From assembly GCF_014656055.1 (NCBI RefSeq), contig NZ_BNBR01000002.1, forward strand, positions 97,700-161,699: DNA of 64,000 nt, in the 5' to 3' direction. Each line of letters begins with the position of its first letter. The first letter of the stretch is position 1. Below are positions 23,076 to 32,711 of the stretch, one piece after another. The notes below the pieces were generated by a model. It ran no database searches. It was not told the DNA's origin and saw only the letters and a program-made list of their open reading frames with translations. The translations under genes were made by a program, and so were the position numbers. The stretch is from Streptomyces griseosporeus. Its GTDB lineage: Bacteria; Actinomycetota; Actinomycetes; Streptomycetales; Streptomycetaceae.

Positions 23076-24404
23076 TCAGCGGCTCGCCCGCACGGACTGC
23101 GAAGTCGCCGCGCGGAACGAGTCGGTCGCCTCGAAGTGCGCGCGGAAGTAGCCGTGCCGTGCATCGGCGATGTCCGCCGCGAAGGCGTGGCCACTGCCGG
23201 ACCAGGTGGCCTCGGTCGTGAGCAGATCGGTCCACTGCTTGCCGTCACGCGAGTACTGGATGTGCACCGGGATGGTGGCGGGCGTCCAGCCGTCGGGGAA
23301 GTCCATCGCACCCTCGACGTGCACGCCGCGGTCCGGCGTGCGGGTGGCCGAGAACGAGGTGAAGACGGAGGCGCGCAGCACGGTGATCCGGGCGCTGTTC
23401 ACGGATGCGGGGGCGATGAACGGGTCGTCGCTGTGCGACGCCACGCGGAAGGTGCCGGTCTCCCACGGGGCGTGGGTGAAGGTGACCGTGCCGTCCGCAC
23501 CCGTGGTGAAGTAGCCGACGGAGGCGAACTGGCCTCCGGAGGACGGCTCGAAGAGCACGCCACCGCTCTGCCCCTCGAAGGGGACCCAGCCCTGTGGGGT
23601 CTCCCGCTCCAGCGTGGCGGTGATCGTGACCTGCTGTCCGAAGTCGATCGTCCGGGCCTCTGCGGGGCTCTGGACGGTCCAGCGGGTGGCCACCTGCCGG
23701 ACGCCCATCTGGATGGACGCGGACTCTCCGTACAGCACGTAGGGGTGCGCGTTGTTGTGCCGGTGCACGGCCTGGACCGGCACCGCGCCGTTGACGGTGA
23801 CCGTGCCGGAGAAGTGTCCCTCGGCGTCGGTGCGGACGGTGTTCTCCGTCCAGTAGTCCACATCGAGGTCGACCGGGTGGTCCGCCAGGGGCTTCAGCTC
23901 GCGGGTCGCCGGCCACCGGCCCTTGAGGACGCCGTCGACGCGCACCTCACGGTGGTCGATGTCCACTTCCGCGCGGTCGGTCCGTACGTCCTCGAACACC
24001 GGCACGACGTAGTAGGCGAGGGTGCCCGCGGAGTTGTCGGTGGTGCGGTCGCCGTCGGCGTCCGCGGCCTCGACGCGGACGGTGTAGCTGCCCAGATCGG
24101 CGAGGTCCAGCGGCTGCCTGGTGTGCCACACGCCGTCCTGTGGCGTGCCGGAGACGAGGACGAACGCGTCGTTCTCGACGACGGCGACCTCCTGCTGTGT
24201 GGCGGCTGAGACGATATGCGCCCTGATCTCCGTGATCGCGCTGTCGGAGCCGGCGCTGACGGCGAGAGTTCCGAGGTCGTCGGAGACGCTGCTCGCCCAC
24301 CGGACGTCGGGAGCCTGCCCCTCCACGGCGTCCGCCGCCGGAGCACCGGCCAGGAGCAGCGCGACGGTACCGATGGCGGCCCAAGCCGCCCGTCTTCTGA
24401 ACAC
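23076..24404 (-). CDS. Secreted multi-domain Ig-like protein
   Basis: A 442-residue exported protein with a signal peptide (RRR then AAIGTVALLLAG, cleavage near ADA). The mature part is almost all beta strand and reads as several immunoglobulin-like or calcium-dependent-adhesion-like domains: SYTVRVEAADADGDRTTDNSAG near residue 130, WTVQSPAEARTIDFGQQVTITATL, then GTVTFTHAPWETGTFRVASHS. There is no catalytic motif. It may be a cell-surface or matrix protein. The GTG start at 24404 has GGGGGGA just upstream. It stands alone, convergent with the dehalogenase-like gene. Confidence 0.85.
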   Translation of the reverse strand: MFRRRAAWAAIGTVALLLAGAPAADAVEGQAPDVRWASSVSDDLGTLAVSAGSDSAITEIRAHIVSAATQQEVAVVENDAFVLVSGTPQDGVWHTRQPLDLADLGSYTVRVEAADADGDRTTDNSAGTLAYYVVPVFEDVRTDRAEVDIDHREVRVDGVLKGRWPATRELKPLADHPVDLDVDYWTENTVRTDAEGHFSGTVTVNGAVPVQAVHRHNNAHPYVLYGESASIQMGVRQVATRWTVQSPAEARTIDFGQQVTITATLERETPQGWVPFEGQSGGVLFEPSSGGQFASVGYFTTGADGTVTFTHAPWETGTFRVASHSDDPFIAPASVNSARITVLRASVFTSFSATRTPDRGVHVEGAMDFPDGWTPATIPVHIQYSRDGKQWTDLLTTEATWSGSGHAFAADIADARHGYFRAHFEATDSFRAATSQSVRASR

Positions 24405-24562
24405 AAGTCCCCCCAGAATTGGTCGAGAGCGCAACCGCAACTCCGTACGTGTCTACGGTGTGCGCTGAGTCTGAAGGGCTTTCTACCGCACGGGACCGAC
24501 ATCGGCCCCATGAGTTTTGACCACCGGGCCGGACAAAGCAGGGGAAGCGGACGGAAGCGCGG

Positions 24563-25882
24563 TCAGGTGTGACGGCGGCCGGTCTCCGCGTCCGCGCAGT
24601 GCAGCAGGTACCCGTCCCCGGTCCGGCTGCGCGAGGAGAACAGCACGCGGTCGGGGCCGAGGGGCACCGGCCAGCTGTCGAACACGTCCGTGGCCGTCGT
24701 CCACAGCACCCGCCCCTCCCGGACCGCGGCGACGGTCCGGCCGTCGGAGAGGAAGACGTGGCTCGGGCCGGCGATCGTCCGCGGCCACGTCACCGCCCGG
24801 CCGTTCGGCGCGGTCACCGGCAGTGCCCGCGGGCCGGACCCGCCACCGCACTCGGCGGCGTACACATGGTGGCGGCGACCGCCGACGGCGTACAGCCAGT
24901 CGCCGACGCAGACCGGACCCTCGGAGAAGTACGTGAAGCGCCAGCGAGCGAGCCGCAGTTCCAGCAGGGGCTCTGCCGCGGCCAGGCCGGAGTGGGCGTA
25001 GACCTGGATGCGCCGGCCGTAACTCTTCGCGAACAGGGCCCGGCCGCCGTCGAGCAGGATGGGCGGCTCGGAGAAGTGCCGCATCGCCCGCCGCGGGAAG
25101 CGGGTGGCGGCGAGCTGTTCACCGGTGTCCGAGGCACACAGGGACAGTTCGGGCTCGGTGCCGTCCTTCCATGCGTGGAAGACCGCCGCGTCGTCCGTCC
25201 CCTGCTGTCCGGGAAGGGGGTTGCCGTGGCCCTTGCGCCACAGCTCCTCACCACTGCGGGCGTCCAGCGCACGGAGGCCCCCGGTGTCGAGGATCACCCG
25301 CTCCCCGCGCACCAGCAGGCGCCAGATCCGCTCGAACTCGTTCTGCCACAGGAGTTCGCCGGTCAGCGCGTCGACCCCGGCGATCTTCGCACGCTCGTCG
25401 TAGGTGTCGTTCCACAGCACCAGCGTCGAACCGGCGACCGCTACGCGGTGCAGATCACTCTTGATACGCGTCCACCGCACCGTGCCGGTCGCGGCGTCCA
25501 GGGCCACGTACCCACAGCGCCCGCTCTCCCTCTGTACGGCGATCACGACGACCTCGCCCACGGACACCAGGCGTGCGGTGTCCGGCTGGGTGAGCGGCGC
25601 GCTGCACCACAGCACGCGGCCGCGGTCCGGGTCGACGGCGGCGAGACGGCCGTCCGCCAGGAACAGGTAGACGGTGCCGCCGGTCACGACCGGCCGGCTC
25701 GGCACGCCGGGCGGCGCGCTGAGCGTCCACAGGCGGCGCTCCGCGTCGACGTCGATCGTCAAGGGCGGTCTGTCTTCGGTTTCCACGGCACGTACTCTCG
25801 GGCTCGGGATGGGCTGGGCGGGCGGGGCGACCCAGAGCGTAGCGGTGCCCTGCGGCGGCGGGGCAGGGGCGGCCGCAGGCAT
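24563..25882 (-). CDS. PQQ-like beta-propeller repeat protein
   Basis: A protein of about 439 residues built from repeated strands with the pattern LDAATGTVRW, VDALTGELLWQ and LDARSGEELWR. This is the signature of PQQ-like (pyrrolo-quinoline quinone enzyme-type) beta-propeller blades. Cytoplasmic versions in Streptomyces are usually scaffolds linked to kinases or cell-envelope complexes, without bound quinone. No signal peptide or transmembrane span is visible. The first 30 residues are proline-rich and the true start may be a GTG about 30 codons in (VRAVETED); the ATG at 25882 has no clear ribosome site. No partner gene is adjacent. Confidence 0.75.
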   Translation of the reverse strand: MPAAAPAPPPQGTATLWVAPPAQPIPSPRVRAVETEDRPPLTIDVDAERRLWTLSAPPGVPSRPVVTGGTVYLFLADGRLAAVDPDRGRVLWCSAPLTQPDTARLVSVGEVVVIAVQRESGRCGYVALDAATGTVRWTRIKSDLHRVAVAGSTLVLWNDTYDERAKIAGVDALTGELLWQNEFERIWRLLVRGERVILDTGGLRALDARSGEELWRKGHGNPLPGQQGTDDAAVFHAWKDGTEPELSLCASDTGEQLAATRFPRRAMRHFSEPPILLDGGRALFAKSYGRRIQVYAHSGLAAAEPLLELRLARWRFTYFSEGPVCVGDWLYAVGGRRHHVYAAECGGGSGPRALPVTAPNGRAVTWPRTIAGPSHVFLSDGRTVAAVREGRVLWTTATDVFDSWPVPLGPDRVLFSSRSRTGDGYLLHCADAETGRRHT

Positions 25883-25945
25883 CGGGGTAACACCCAGACA
25901 GGACGGCCGGGACGGGCCCGAACTCCTACCCGGAGCGTCAAGGGC

Positions 25946-26770
25946 TCACTCAGCGCTCATGACGAGCCGCTCGGCCAGGAAGGCGATGATCTCGTCCCGG
26001 GCCTGCATCGTGGGATGACCGTCCTGGTCGACCAGGTGTGCCGTGACCACGCTGTGGGCGCAGCCGACGACGTCACGGAAGAAGGGCGGAGGGTCCGTGT
26101 TCGCTGCCTCGGCCTTGAGGACGCGGCCGTCGAAGGCGTCCCCGAGCAGCGCCCGGTAAGCCGCGAACCGCTGACCAGTGCACCACCTGTCGTTGTCGAA
26201 GCGGTAGGCGAGAACCTTCAATCCCTCTCGCGCCACGCGTTCAGCAACGGCGGCAGCGTCTTCGTCGCTGATCTCCAGACCGCCGGGATCGTCGAGCGGC
26301 AGCGACGGATGGTTGACCACTGGTGCGATGACAGCCGGTTCGAGCGCCATGGTCAGGGCGAAGTTGCCAGTGAAACACAGACCGACGGCGCCGACGCCAG
26401 GCCCGCCACGCTCGGCGTGCGCCAGGCGGGCGAGGCCGCGCAGCCATGTGACGACGGGGCTGGTGCCGCCACCGGCGAACGCCCGGAACTCGGCGCTGAC
26501 GCAGGCGCGTCGAACGACAGCTTCGCCTGCCTCGGCGAGCGGATAGGCGCCGTCGACGCCGAAAAGAGAGGGCAGGTACACGGAGAAGCCGGCATCACGC
26601 ACCCACCGCGCGAACCGCGCGACGTCGGGGCTGATACCCGGCATCTCGGGCATGAGGATGACTGCCGGTCCCGACCCCGTGACGTACACGGTCTTGTCGA
26701 CGTCATCGACGCTGACGGCTCTGCGTGAGAAGTCGTCCAGGGGGTCGCTCTGTCCTCGCATGATGGTCAT
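25946..26770 (-). CDS. Dienelactone-hydrolase family protein
   Basis: A 274-residue alpha/beta hydrolase with the cysteine nucleophile of dienelactone hydrolases: GLCFTGNFAL with C132, plus E42 (MPEMPGI) and a late histidine in GHPTMQAR that would complete the triad. Family members open lactone or ester rings of aromatic degradation products. The start at 26770 has no good ribosome site; another ATG lies at 26761. The open frame extends 370 codons upstream across the divergent regulator gene and is a shadow there. It is divergent from a GlxA-type regulator 126 bp away that probably controls it. Confidence 0.8.
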   Translation of the reverse strand: MTIMRGQSDPLDDFSRRAVSVDDVDKTVYVTGSGPAVILMPEMPGISPDVARFARWVRDAGFSVYLPSLFGVDGAYPLAEAGEAVVRRACVSAEFRAFAGGGTSPVVTWLRGLARLAHAERGGPGVGAVGLCFTGNFALTMALEPAVIAPVVNHPSLPLDDPGGLEISDEDAAAVAERVAREGLKVLAYRFDNDRWCTGQRFAAYRALLGDAFDGRVLKAEAANTDPPPFFRDVVGCAHSVVTAHLVDQDGHPTMQARDEIIAFLAERLVMSAE

Positions 26771-26896
26771 GACCGAGATGATGACGAGCGGCCGCCCTTC
26801 CCCAGAAGCGGCGTCATCGCCACGTATCACGGTAATATCGCCACCCGTTCGAGGCTGCCGGAAAGCCGGAGGAGCTGGCGGAGCTGGAGGGGCCGC

Positions 26897-27907
26897 ATGA
26901 GTCCGCTGCGCGTCGGCGTGCTGGCGTACCCCGGCTGCTTCGCGTCGGAGGTGTTCGGCGTCCCAGACCTCCTGGCCATGGCCTCTCACGTCGCCGCGGC
27001 ACAAGGAGCGGTCCAGCCGGCCTACGAGACGTCGGTCATCTCGCCCCGGCGTCGGGTGATCGCAGCCGGCGGCTCCGTCCTCGACGTGGCGGCGGTTCGC
27101 CCGGTGGACGTCCTGATCGTGCCGGGGTTCGAGCTTTCGCCCACGCTCGATCTGAACGCGACACTCGCCCACCTGAAACCGGAAGCGGCGTCGATCCGGT
27201 CGCAGGCGGCCTCGGGGGCCGCTGTCGTATCGATCTGCGTGGGTGCCTTCCTGGTCGCCGAAGCAGGGCTGCTCGACGGACGCCAGGCGACCACGTCCTG
27301 GCTGTTCGCGGATCGGTTCGCCCGCCGGTACGCCGACGTGCGCCTGCGCCCGGAGAGCTTGGTCGTCACCGACCGGGGGGTGACGACCACAGCGGCCTTC
27401 AGTGCCATGTACGACTTCGCCCTGCAGCTCATCCGCGAGCACGACGGTCCCCGTGTCGCACGGAGCACCGCGCGCATCGCGCTGGTAGATGACGCGCGTT
27501 CCACGCAGGCTCCCTATGTCGACCCGGATCTCATACCCACTGTGGGCAGGGAGTTCTCGCTCAGCGTCAAGCGGTGGCTCGACCAGAACCTCACTGCTCG
27601 CTACGACCTGCCCGCCCTCGCCCAGGAGTTCCACGTCAGCACCAGAACCTTGCTCCGCCGCTTCCGCGACGAGGCCGGCGAGACGCCACTCGCGTACCTG
27701 CAGACAGTTCGGGTACGTCGGGCCCGACACCTGCTGGAGACGACCGACAGGACCGTCGCGAGCATCGCCGCCGACGTCGGGTACGGCGACCCTGGGACAT
27801 TCAGCAGCGTCTTCGCCAGACATACAGGCCAGCGGCCAAGGGAGTACCGCGCGATATTCCGTCGCCGCCGCGACCCTCACGGATCCATTCGGCGAACGGA
27901 GACTTGA
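26897..27907 (+). CDS. GlxA-family AraC-type regulator (DJ-1/PfpI domain)
   Basis: A 336-residue regulator with an N-terminal DJ-1/PfpI amidotransferase-like domain (residues about 5-180, VVSICVGAFLVAEAG containing the conserved cysteine) and a C-terminal AraC-type double helix-turn-helix (about 225-320, ending FSSVFARHTGQRPREYRAIF). The family controls catabolism of amines, glycine betaine and similar compounds, and the N-terminal domain has generally lost enzymatic activity. The ATG has GGAGGGG upstream. It is divergent from a dienelactone-hydrolase-like gene, its probable target. Confidence 0.9.
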   Translation: MSPLRVGVLAYPGCFASEVFGVPDLLAMASHVAAAQGAVQPAYETSVISPRRRVIAAGGSVLDVAAVRPVDVLIVPGFELSPTLDLNATLAHLKPEAASIRSQAASGAAVVSICVGAFLVAEAGLLDGRQATTSWLFADRFARRYADVRLRPESLVVTDRGVTTTAAFSAMYDFALQLIREHDGPRVARSTARIALVDDARSTQAPYVDPDLIPTVGREFSLSVKRWLDQNLTARYDLPALAQEFHVSTRTLLRRFRDEAGETPLAYLQTVRVRRARHLLETTDRTVASIAADVGYGDPGTFSSVFARHTGQRPREYRAIFRRRRDPHGSIRRTET

Positions 27908-27932
27908 GCGTCCCGGTCCCGCTGCTCCTGCG

Positions 27933-29309
27933 TCAGCTCGTGGTGCCGTCGGAGTTCCTCAGGACGTCGAGAGCCCTGTCGAAGGCCGAGTCCCTCTGCT
28001 TGTCGAACTCTTCCTTCGTGAAGACCGGCTCCGTGAGGTGCGGCGGAATGCCCGTGCCGTCGAAGGTCCTGCCCGACCGGGTCAGGAACTCCTCGTTGGG
28101 CAGCCAGGCCGACATGCCGTTGGGGAGGGTGCGCGACATGACGTCCGAGAAGACTCCCTGGGTGGGCCGGCCGATCCGGACGGTCTTGCCGGGCCGGTAC
28201 ATGAGGGCCTGGGTGAAGGTCTCCCCCGCGCTGAAGGTCGAGCCGCCGGTCAGCACGGCGACCGGCCCGGTGTAACGGGGTCCTTGGGCGGGCGTGACGT
28301 AGACGGGCTGGGGGCGGGTGTGCCGGGAGGGGTCGGCGGGGTCGTTGCGGGCCCTTTTGGAGTAGGCGAGGTAGGCGGTGTCGGTGAGGCGCTCGGCGAT
28401 GTGGACACCCAGGGCGTCGGAACCGCCGCCATTGATCCGCACGTCGATGATCAGGCCCTTCAGGCGCTGGGTGCGCTCCCGGCTGAGGACCGTGTCCAGC
28501 GCCCTGTCCAGCTCGGCCAACTGGGCGGCGTAGGAGGCGCCATGACCCGCGTATCCGCCGAACCCGGAGATCCGCACATAGCCCTGTGCGCCGGGGAGGT
28601 CAGCGTAGGTGATCCGCCCGTTGGCGAAGTCCTGCAGGTTCCGGGCGTTCTTGAGGTCGCGCGCCACGACGAACTGCTTGACCTTGGTGTCCAACTCCTC
28701 GGTGGGCACGGCGGTGCCGGGTCGAACCTGTGCGAAGACGCGGTCGCCGTCCTGGACGGCGACGTGGGCATCGTGGAGCGGCTTGACCATCTCGCTGAAG
28801 ACGGCGTACAGCTCGTCCCTCGTCGTCCCGGCGTGTACCCGGGGGCGGTACCGGTCGCGTACTGCGTGCCAGTCGATGCCCTTGGCGGCGAAGAAGGGGT
28901 AGTTCTCCTCGAAGGACTGCCAGAAGACGTCAAAGGCGGCGAGCGGGCCTTCGGGGGCCGGACGCGTGCAGGCGTCGGGCAACTCAGGGATCCGATGCAG
29001 GTTCCGGTCGCCGACCGAGCCGTCCACCCGCAAGGACCCGCGGTCGCCGCCTCCTTGGACGCGCACCGTGAGGACGGTGCCGTCAGGCATGGTGTAGGTG
29101 CCGGGGCCGCTCCGCTCGGCGGAATCGCCCTTGAGACAGCTGACGGTGGTGGTCTGGTACTCCTGGAAGGTTCCGTTCCGGATGGACAGGACGGTGCCGT
29201 AGCCGTCCATGCGCCAGATTCCGTCGGCGGTCGGGTGGTGGGCGGTGGCGGCCGGAACGGCTTGGCCGGCGAGGGCCAAGGCAGCGGCGGTGGCCGTGAC
29301 AATGCGCAC
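27933..29309 (-). CDS. Secreted S41-family peptidase
   Basis: A 458-residue exported protein with a signal peptide (IVTATAAALALAG, cleavage near ATAHH) and an S41 tail-specific-protease-like domain. The serine nucleophile is in GGSTFSAGETFTQAL, and the later SDVMSRTLPNGMSAWLPNEEF block also matches the family. S41 proteases cleave C-terminal segments of exported proteins; this subset is often called IRBP-like. No PDZ domain is evident. The GTG start at 29309 has AGAAGG seven bases upstream; the longer open frame is arginine-rich and not coding. It stands alone with no linked substrate. Confidence 0.85.
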   Translation of the reverse strand: MRIVTATAAALALAGQAVPAATAHHPTADGIWRMDGYGTVLSIRNGTFQEYQTTTVSCLKGDSAERSGPGTYTMPDGTVLTVRVQGGGDRGSLRVDGSVGDRNLHRIPELPDACTRPAPEGPLAAFDVFWQSFEENYPFFAAKGIDWHAVRDRYRPRVHAGTTRDELYAVFSEMVKPLHDAHVAVQDGDRVFAQVRPGTAVPTEELDTKVKQFVVARDLKNARNLQDFANGRITYADLPGAQGYVRISGFGGYAGHGASYAAQLAELDRALDTVLSRERTQRLKGLIIDVRINGGGSDALGVHIAERLTDTAYLAYSKRARNDPADPSRHTRPQPVYVTPAQGPRYTGPVAVLTGGSTFSAGETFTQALMYRPGKTVRIGRPTQGVFSDVMSRTLPNGMSAWLPNEEFLTRSGRTFDGTGIPPHLTEPVFTKEEFDKQRDSAFDRALDVLRNSDGTTS

Positions 29310-29603
29310 GATCTTGCCTTCTCTGGGGGCGACTTGCTCGGGACAGGTCCACAGTCGCCGCCAAGGCGTTCTCCCGGCCATCCGGCTGTCCGGTTGATCG
29401 AAGGTGGGGCCAGCCCCCGCTGTCGGCAGCGTCAGGGAGCGATCGCCGTATCGGCTCGCAGGGCGATGCGGGGCGCGGACCCCGGCAGCGCGGCCGTCGC
29501 AGGCCCTGCTCGCGGCTGCGCCCGAAGAGCGACGGCGTCCCTCGTTGCTCCGCACCCGTCGGCGCCGGACTCGGGGCCGTCCGGACCGGCGGGCGGGGCG
29601 ACG

Positions 29604-30209
29604 TCACTCAGGGGCGCCGAGCGGCGGGTGCTCGAGCACGCGGGGCTTGTACTCGACCAGCTGGATGCGGCCGTCGAAGGTGCGGTGGTCGATCATCTCA
29701 AGGGCGACGTCCGGATAGCCGTCGTAGATGCGTTCCTCGCCCGTGGCCCCGGTGATCACCGGGAACATCACGACCCGGAAGCGGTCGACGAGTCCGGCCC
29801 GTAGCAGGGACCGGCACAGGCTGAGACTGCCGATCGTGCTGAGGAGTCCCGAGCCGCTGGACTTCATGGCGCGGACCGTCTCCACGGCGTCGTCGCGCAC
29901 GAGCGTGGAGTTGGCCCACGTCAGTGGCTCCTCGAGCGAGGAGGAGAACACCACCTTGGGGGCCTGTGTGAGTTGGTCGACGGACTCCTCTTCCTCCGGC
30001 CTGAACTCGTCTTGGCCCTCCGGGACCTCGCCTGCGGCGAACCCTGACATCAGGCGATAGGTGTTCGCTCCCATCAGGTAGGTGGCTTCGGGCTGCTCAC
30101 CGAGCCATGCGAGGTACTCCGGGCCCTCCAGGCCCCAGAACCCGGGCCATCCCCGTCCCGATGCGTAGCCGTCGAGGGAGGTGATGAAGTCGACGAGAAG
30201 CTCCGACAT
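29604..30209 (-). CDS. Dihydrofolate-reductase-like protein (RibD C-terminal family)
   Basis: A 201-residue protein of the RibD C-terminal/DHFR-like family: SLDGYASGRG near the start, YLMGANTYRLMSGFA, then a nucleotide-binding segment GSGLLSTIGSLSLCRSLL and DRFRVVMFPVITGATGEERIYDG. These proteins reduce pteridine- or pyrimidine-like substrates with NADPH. Most Streptomyces copies are not tied to folate or riboflavin synthesis and their substrates are unknown. The ATG start has a weak GGACA upstream. There is no operon partner. Confidence 0.88.
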   Translation of the reverse strand: MSELLVDFITSLDGYASGRGWPGFWGLEGPEYLAWLGEQPEATYLMGANTYRLMSGFAAGEVPEGQDEFRPEEEESVDQLTQAPKVVFSSSLEEPLTWANSTLVRDDAVETVRAMKSSGSGLLSTIGSLSLCRSLLRAGLVDRFRVVMFPVITGATGEERIYDGYPDVALEMIDHRTFDGRIQLVEYKPRVLEHPPLGAPE

Positions 30210-30343
30210 GGCGGTGTCCTTCCTGGAGTGTCATGAGCTTGGACCGGCCGGGATCCACGAACTCATCGGCCGCGCCGACCTGGGCTTGGTCGCGCCCCTC
30301 GCCGTGGCCCTCTGGCGGCGCGCGTTACGCAGCAGGCGTCGTC

Positions 30344-32617
30344 TCACTCCTCCCCCGGCCCGGCACCGATCCGCGCCAGGTCCGCCGTCAGTGATTCCAG
30401 CCACGACACCGTCGCGTAGTACAGCCGCGGTGCGTCCGTCGGCTCGGTCGTGGATTCCGCGAGGGTCATCTCGATCGACGGCACGGGCGCGGTGGGCGTG
30501 TCGCCGCCCGGGTCCAGGGCTGCCGAGACCAGCAGCATCCGGCCCGCCACGCGTTCGCCGACGCCGGTGAGCGCCTCCGCCGCGGCCGGGCCCAGTACGG
30601 CGTGCGGTGGCTCCAGCAGCCTCTGCGAGCCCCACAGGGTGTGGTGGCCCGCCATCAGCGTCGCCTGCCAGTCCACCGCGGGTGAGGTCGCTCGGCCACC
30701 GAGGCGTGCGGGTTCGCTCTGGTACTGGGCGTACGCGGACTCAGCGAGGATGACCGAGCGGTGCAGCGACCGGTGGCCGGGCGGTGCCCCCGAGGGCAGG
30801 GCCGACGCCGTGCCCCGCGCGGCCGAGGCGCTGGTCGCCACGACGATCTCCGCCGCCCTGCGCAGCAGCTCCGCGGCCGCGTAGCGCAGCTCGTCATGGG
30901 CGCCGCGCGGCCAGGCCAGCAGTCCGAAGACCGCGCCGATCGCGCTGCCGACCAGCACGTCGAGCATCCGCACCTCCGCCAGGTGCCAGGTGGGCGGCGC
31001 GAGCTGCGCGAAGACCAGTGCCACGAGCACGGTGAACATGCCCTGTGCCCAGCCGACACCCCGCACCGGCCCGACCGTGAAGACGATCAGCATCCACAGC
31101 GGCAGCAGCACCGCGTAGAAACGGGTGTCCGTCCCGGCCAGGGTCAGCGTCCCGGCGGTCACCAGCGCGCCGACGAGGGTGCCGGTGAGCGCCAGGCGGA
31201 CGGTGTGGCGGGTCTCGTCCAGCGTCGTACGGGTGAGGGTGAGGGTCGCCAGCATGGCCCAGAACCCGTGCGGCAGCGTGTCCACCCCGGCCACCAGCCG
31301 TGCGGCCGTCAGCGCCAGGGCGATGCGCACCGCGTTCTGGAAGAACACCGAGCGGCGCCCGGCGTGCCCGCGCAGCCGGTGCCACCACAGCAGCGGCGCC
31401 CCCATCGAGGCGTACCAGAAGCGGCCCGGCGGGATCGGCACCCGGGCGTGCCGGCCGTGTACGGCGAGGTCGGCGGCCACGCCCATGGCGAGTGCCGCGT
31501 CGGCCACCTCCAGCACGGCGGCGTGCCCGCGCAGCACCGCGGCCGGGAAGGCCGGCGCACAAGCGGTGCCGGGAAACGGCCCGGCGGAGACGGCCGACAG
31601 GCGTGCGCGCGCCCCGACCAGCGCCTGGTACGGCCCCAGCGGTGACGGCCCGGAACCCAGACAGCCGGCGGTCGCCTCCCCCAGCTCGGCCACCGCGCGG
31701 AGCACGGCTGTGACCTCGGTGTCCGCCGCGTTGCGGTCTGTGCGCAGACCCGCCAGCCGGCTGAGCAGGGTGCGGGTCGCGAGGCCGGTGTGCGCCAGGG
31801 CGCGCTCACGTCTGCCCGGCCCGGCCGGGCGTACCGCCTCCGGCACATGCAGTGGCCGGAGCCCTTGCACGGCATCCTGGGCCGCCGCCCGGTCCTCGCC
31901 GGTCAGGGTGTACGGCGGTGCGGCGAGGCCTCGCGCGCACCGCGCGGCCACCCGCACGGCCCGGGCCGCCCGCTCCTCGTACCCCGGAGGGTTCGGCTCT
32001 GCCAGCAGCAGTGCCTCCGCCGCGACGAGCAGTGCCACACCGGTGCTCGTCCCGACCAGGCGTTCGCCGAGTGAGGCCGGATCGTAGGGCGGGAAGGACG
32101 GCAGGATGTAGAGCAGTTGCAGGCCCGGTGCCGTCCCCGCCGCGCGCGGCCCGCCCACGGCCGAGAAGGCCAGGGCGAAGCCGACCACCAGCATGCCGAC
32201 GGCGGCGCTCCAGGTCCGCACCGAGAGATACGTGCCGACCACCGCCAGCACCCAGCACAGCGGCAGGGCTCGGAGCAGTACGGCGGCCCGTTGCCGTCCG
32301 GTGCCGGGGATCCGTGAGAGTCCGCCCAGGGCGATGGCGGCGAACAGCGCGTAGGTCGCCGCCACGGAGCGGTCCAGGCCGTAGCGGAAGACGTAGAAGC
32401 CGCTCGCCGCGGCGAGCGACACGCGCACGGCGCGGCGGCCCGAAACGGCGTAGGCCGCCGGGTTCCACCACCTGGCTACGACACCGCCCACCCCTTCAGC
32501 ATCACCCACACCGCCAGCCACGGCATCCGCCCCGGGCCCCGCCCCCGGGGCGCGCACCACCAGACGGGCCGACCGCTGCGGCTGGGGCAAGGGAACGTGC
32601 AGCGATTCTCCCGACAC
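30344..32617 (-). CDS. FUSC-family inner membrane protein
   Basis: A protein of about 757 residues with two clusters of hydrophobic spans (about residues 50-200 and 410-530) and a long helical part between them. This arrangement and the segment FWAMLATLTLTRTTLDETRHTVRLALTG match the FUSC (fusaric acid resistance-like) family of aromatic-acid exporters. I chose the GTG at 32617 because AAGGGG lies four bases upstream; other GTGs at 32509 and 32491 would remove a 36-42-residue tail of low complexity. The start is therefore uncertain. It is divergent from the modular secreted protein at 32712. Confidence 0.8.
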   Translation of the reverse strand: MSGESLHVPLPQPQRSARLVVRAPGAGPGADAVAGGVGDAEGVGGVVARWWNPAAYAVSGRRAVRVSLAAASGFYVFRYGLDRSVAATYALFAAIALGGLSRIPGTGRQRAAVLLRALPLCWVLAVVGTYLSVRTWSAAVGMLVVGFALAFSAVGGPRAAGTAPGLQLLYILPSFPPYDPASLGERLVGTSTGVALLVAAEALLLAEPNPPGYEERAARAVRVAARCARGLAAPPYTLTGEDRAAAQDAVQGLRPLHVPEAVRPAGPGRRERALAHTGLATRTLLSRLAGLRTDRNAADTEVTAVLRAVAELGEATAGCLGSGPSPLGPYQALVGARARLSAVSAGPFPGTACAPAFPAAVLRGHAAVLEVADAALAMGVAADLAVHGRHARVPIPPGRFWYASMGAPLLWWHRLRGHAGRRSVFFQNAVRIALALTAARLVAGVDTLPHGFWAMLATLTLTRTTLDETRHTVRLALTGTLVGALVTAGTLTLAGTDTRFYAVLLPLWMLIVFTVGPVRGVGWAQGMFTVLVALVFAQLAPPTWHLAEVRMLDVLVGSAIGAVFGLLAWPRGAHDELRYAAAELLRRAAEIVVATSASAARGTASALPSGAPPGHRSLHRSVILAESAYAQYQSEPARLGGRATSPAVDWQATLMAGHHTLWGSQRLLEPPHAVLGPAAAEALTGVGERVAGRMLLVSAALDPGGDTPTAPVPSIEMTLAESTTEPTDAPRLYYATVSWLESLTADLARIGAGPGEE

Positions 32618-32711
32618 CTGGCCCCTTTGACGCTGCCATGTCAGGTCGTAGGGTGGGGCCGCTGTACGACCGTCCCGTGTCCGACGGGATCGGCAGAGCG
32701 GGGGATTCGGT

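Noticed and set aside
24569..27880. Long open frames opposite the beta-propeller and GlxA genes
   Set aside because: Both are shadows of real genes on the other strand in a high-GC genome, with no recognisable domains.
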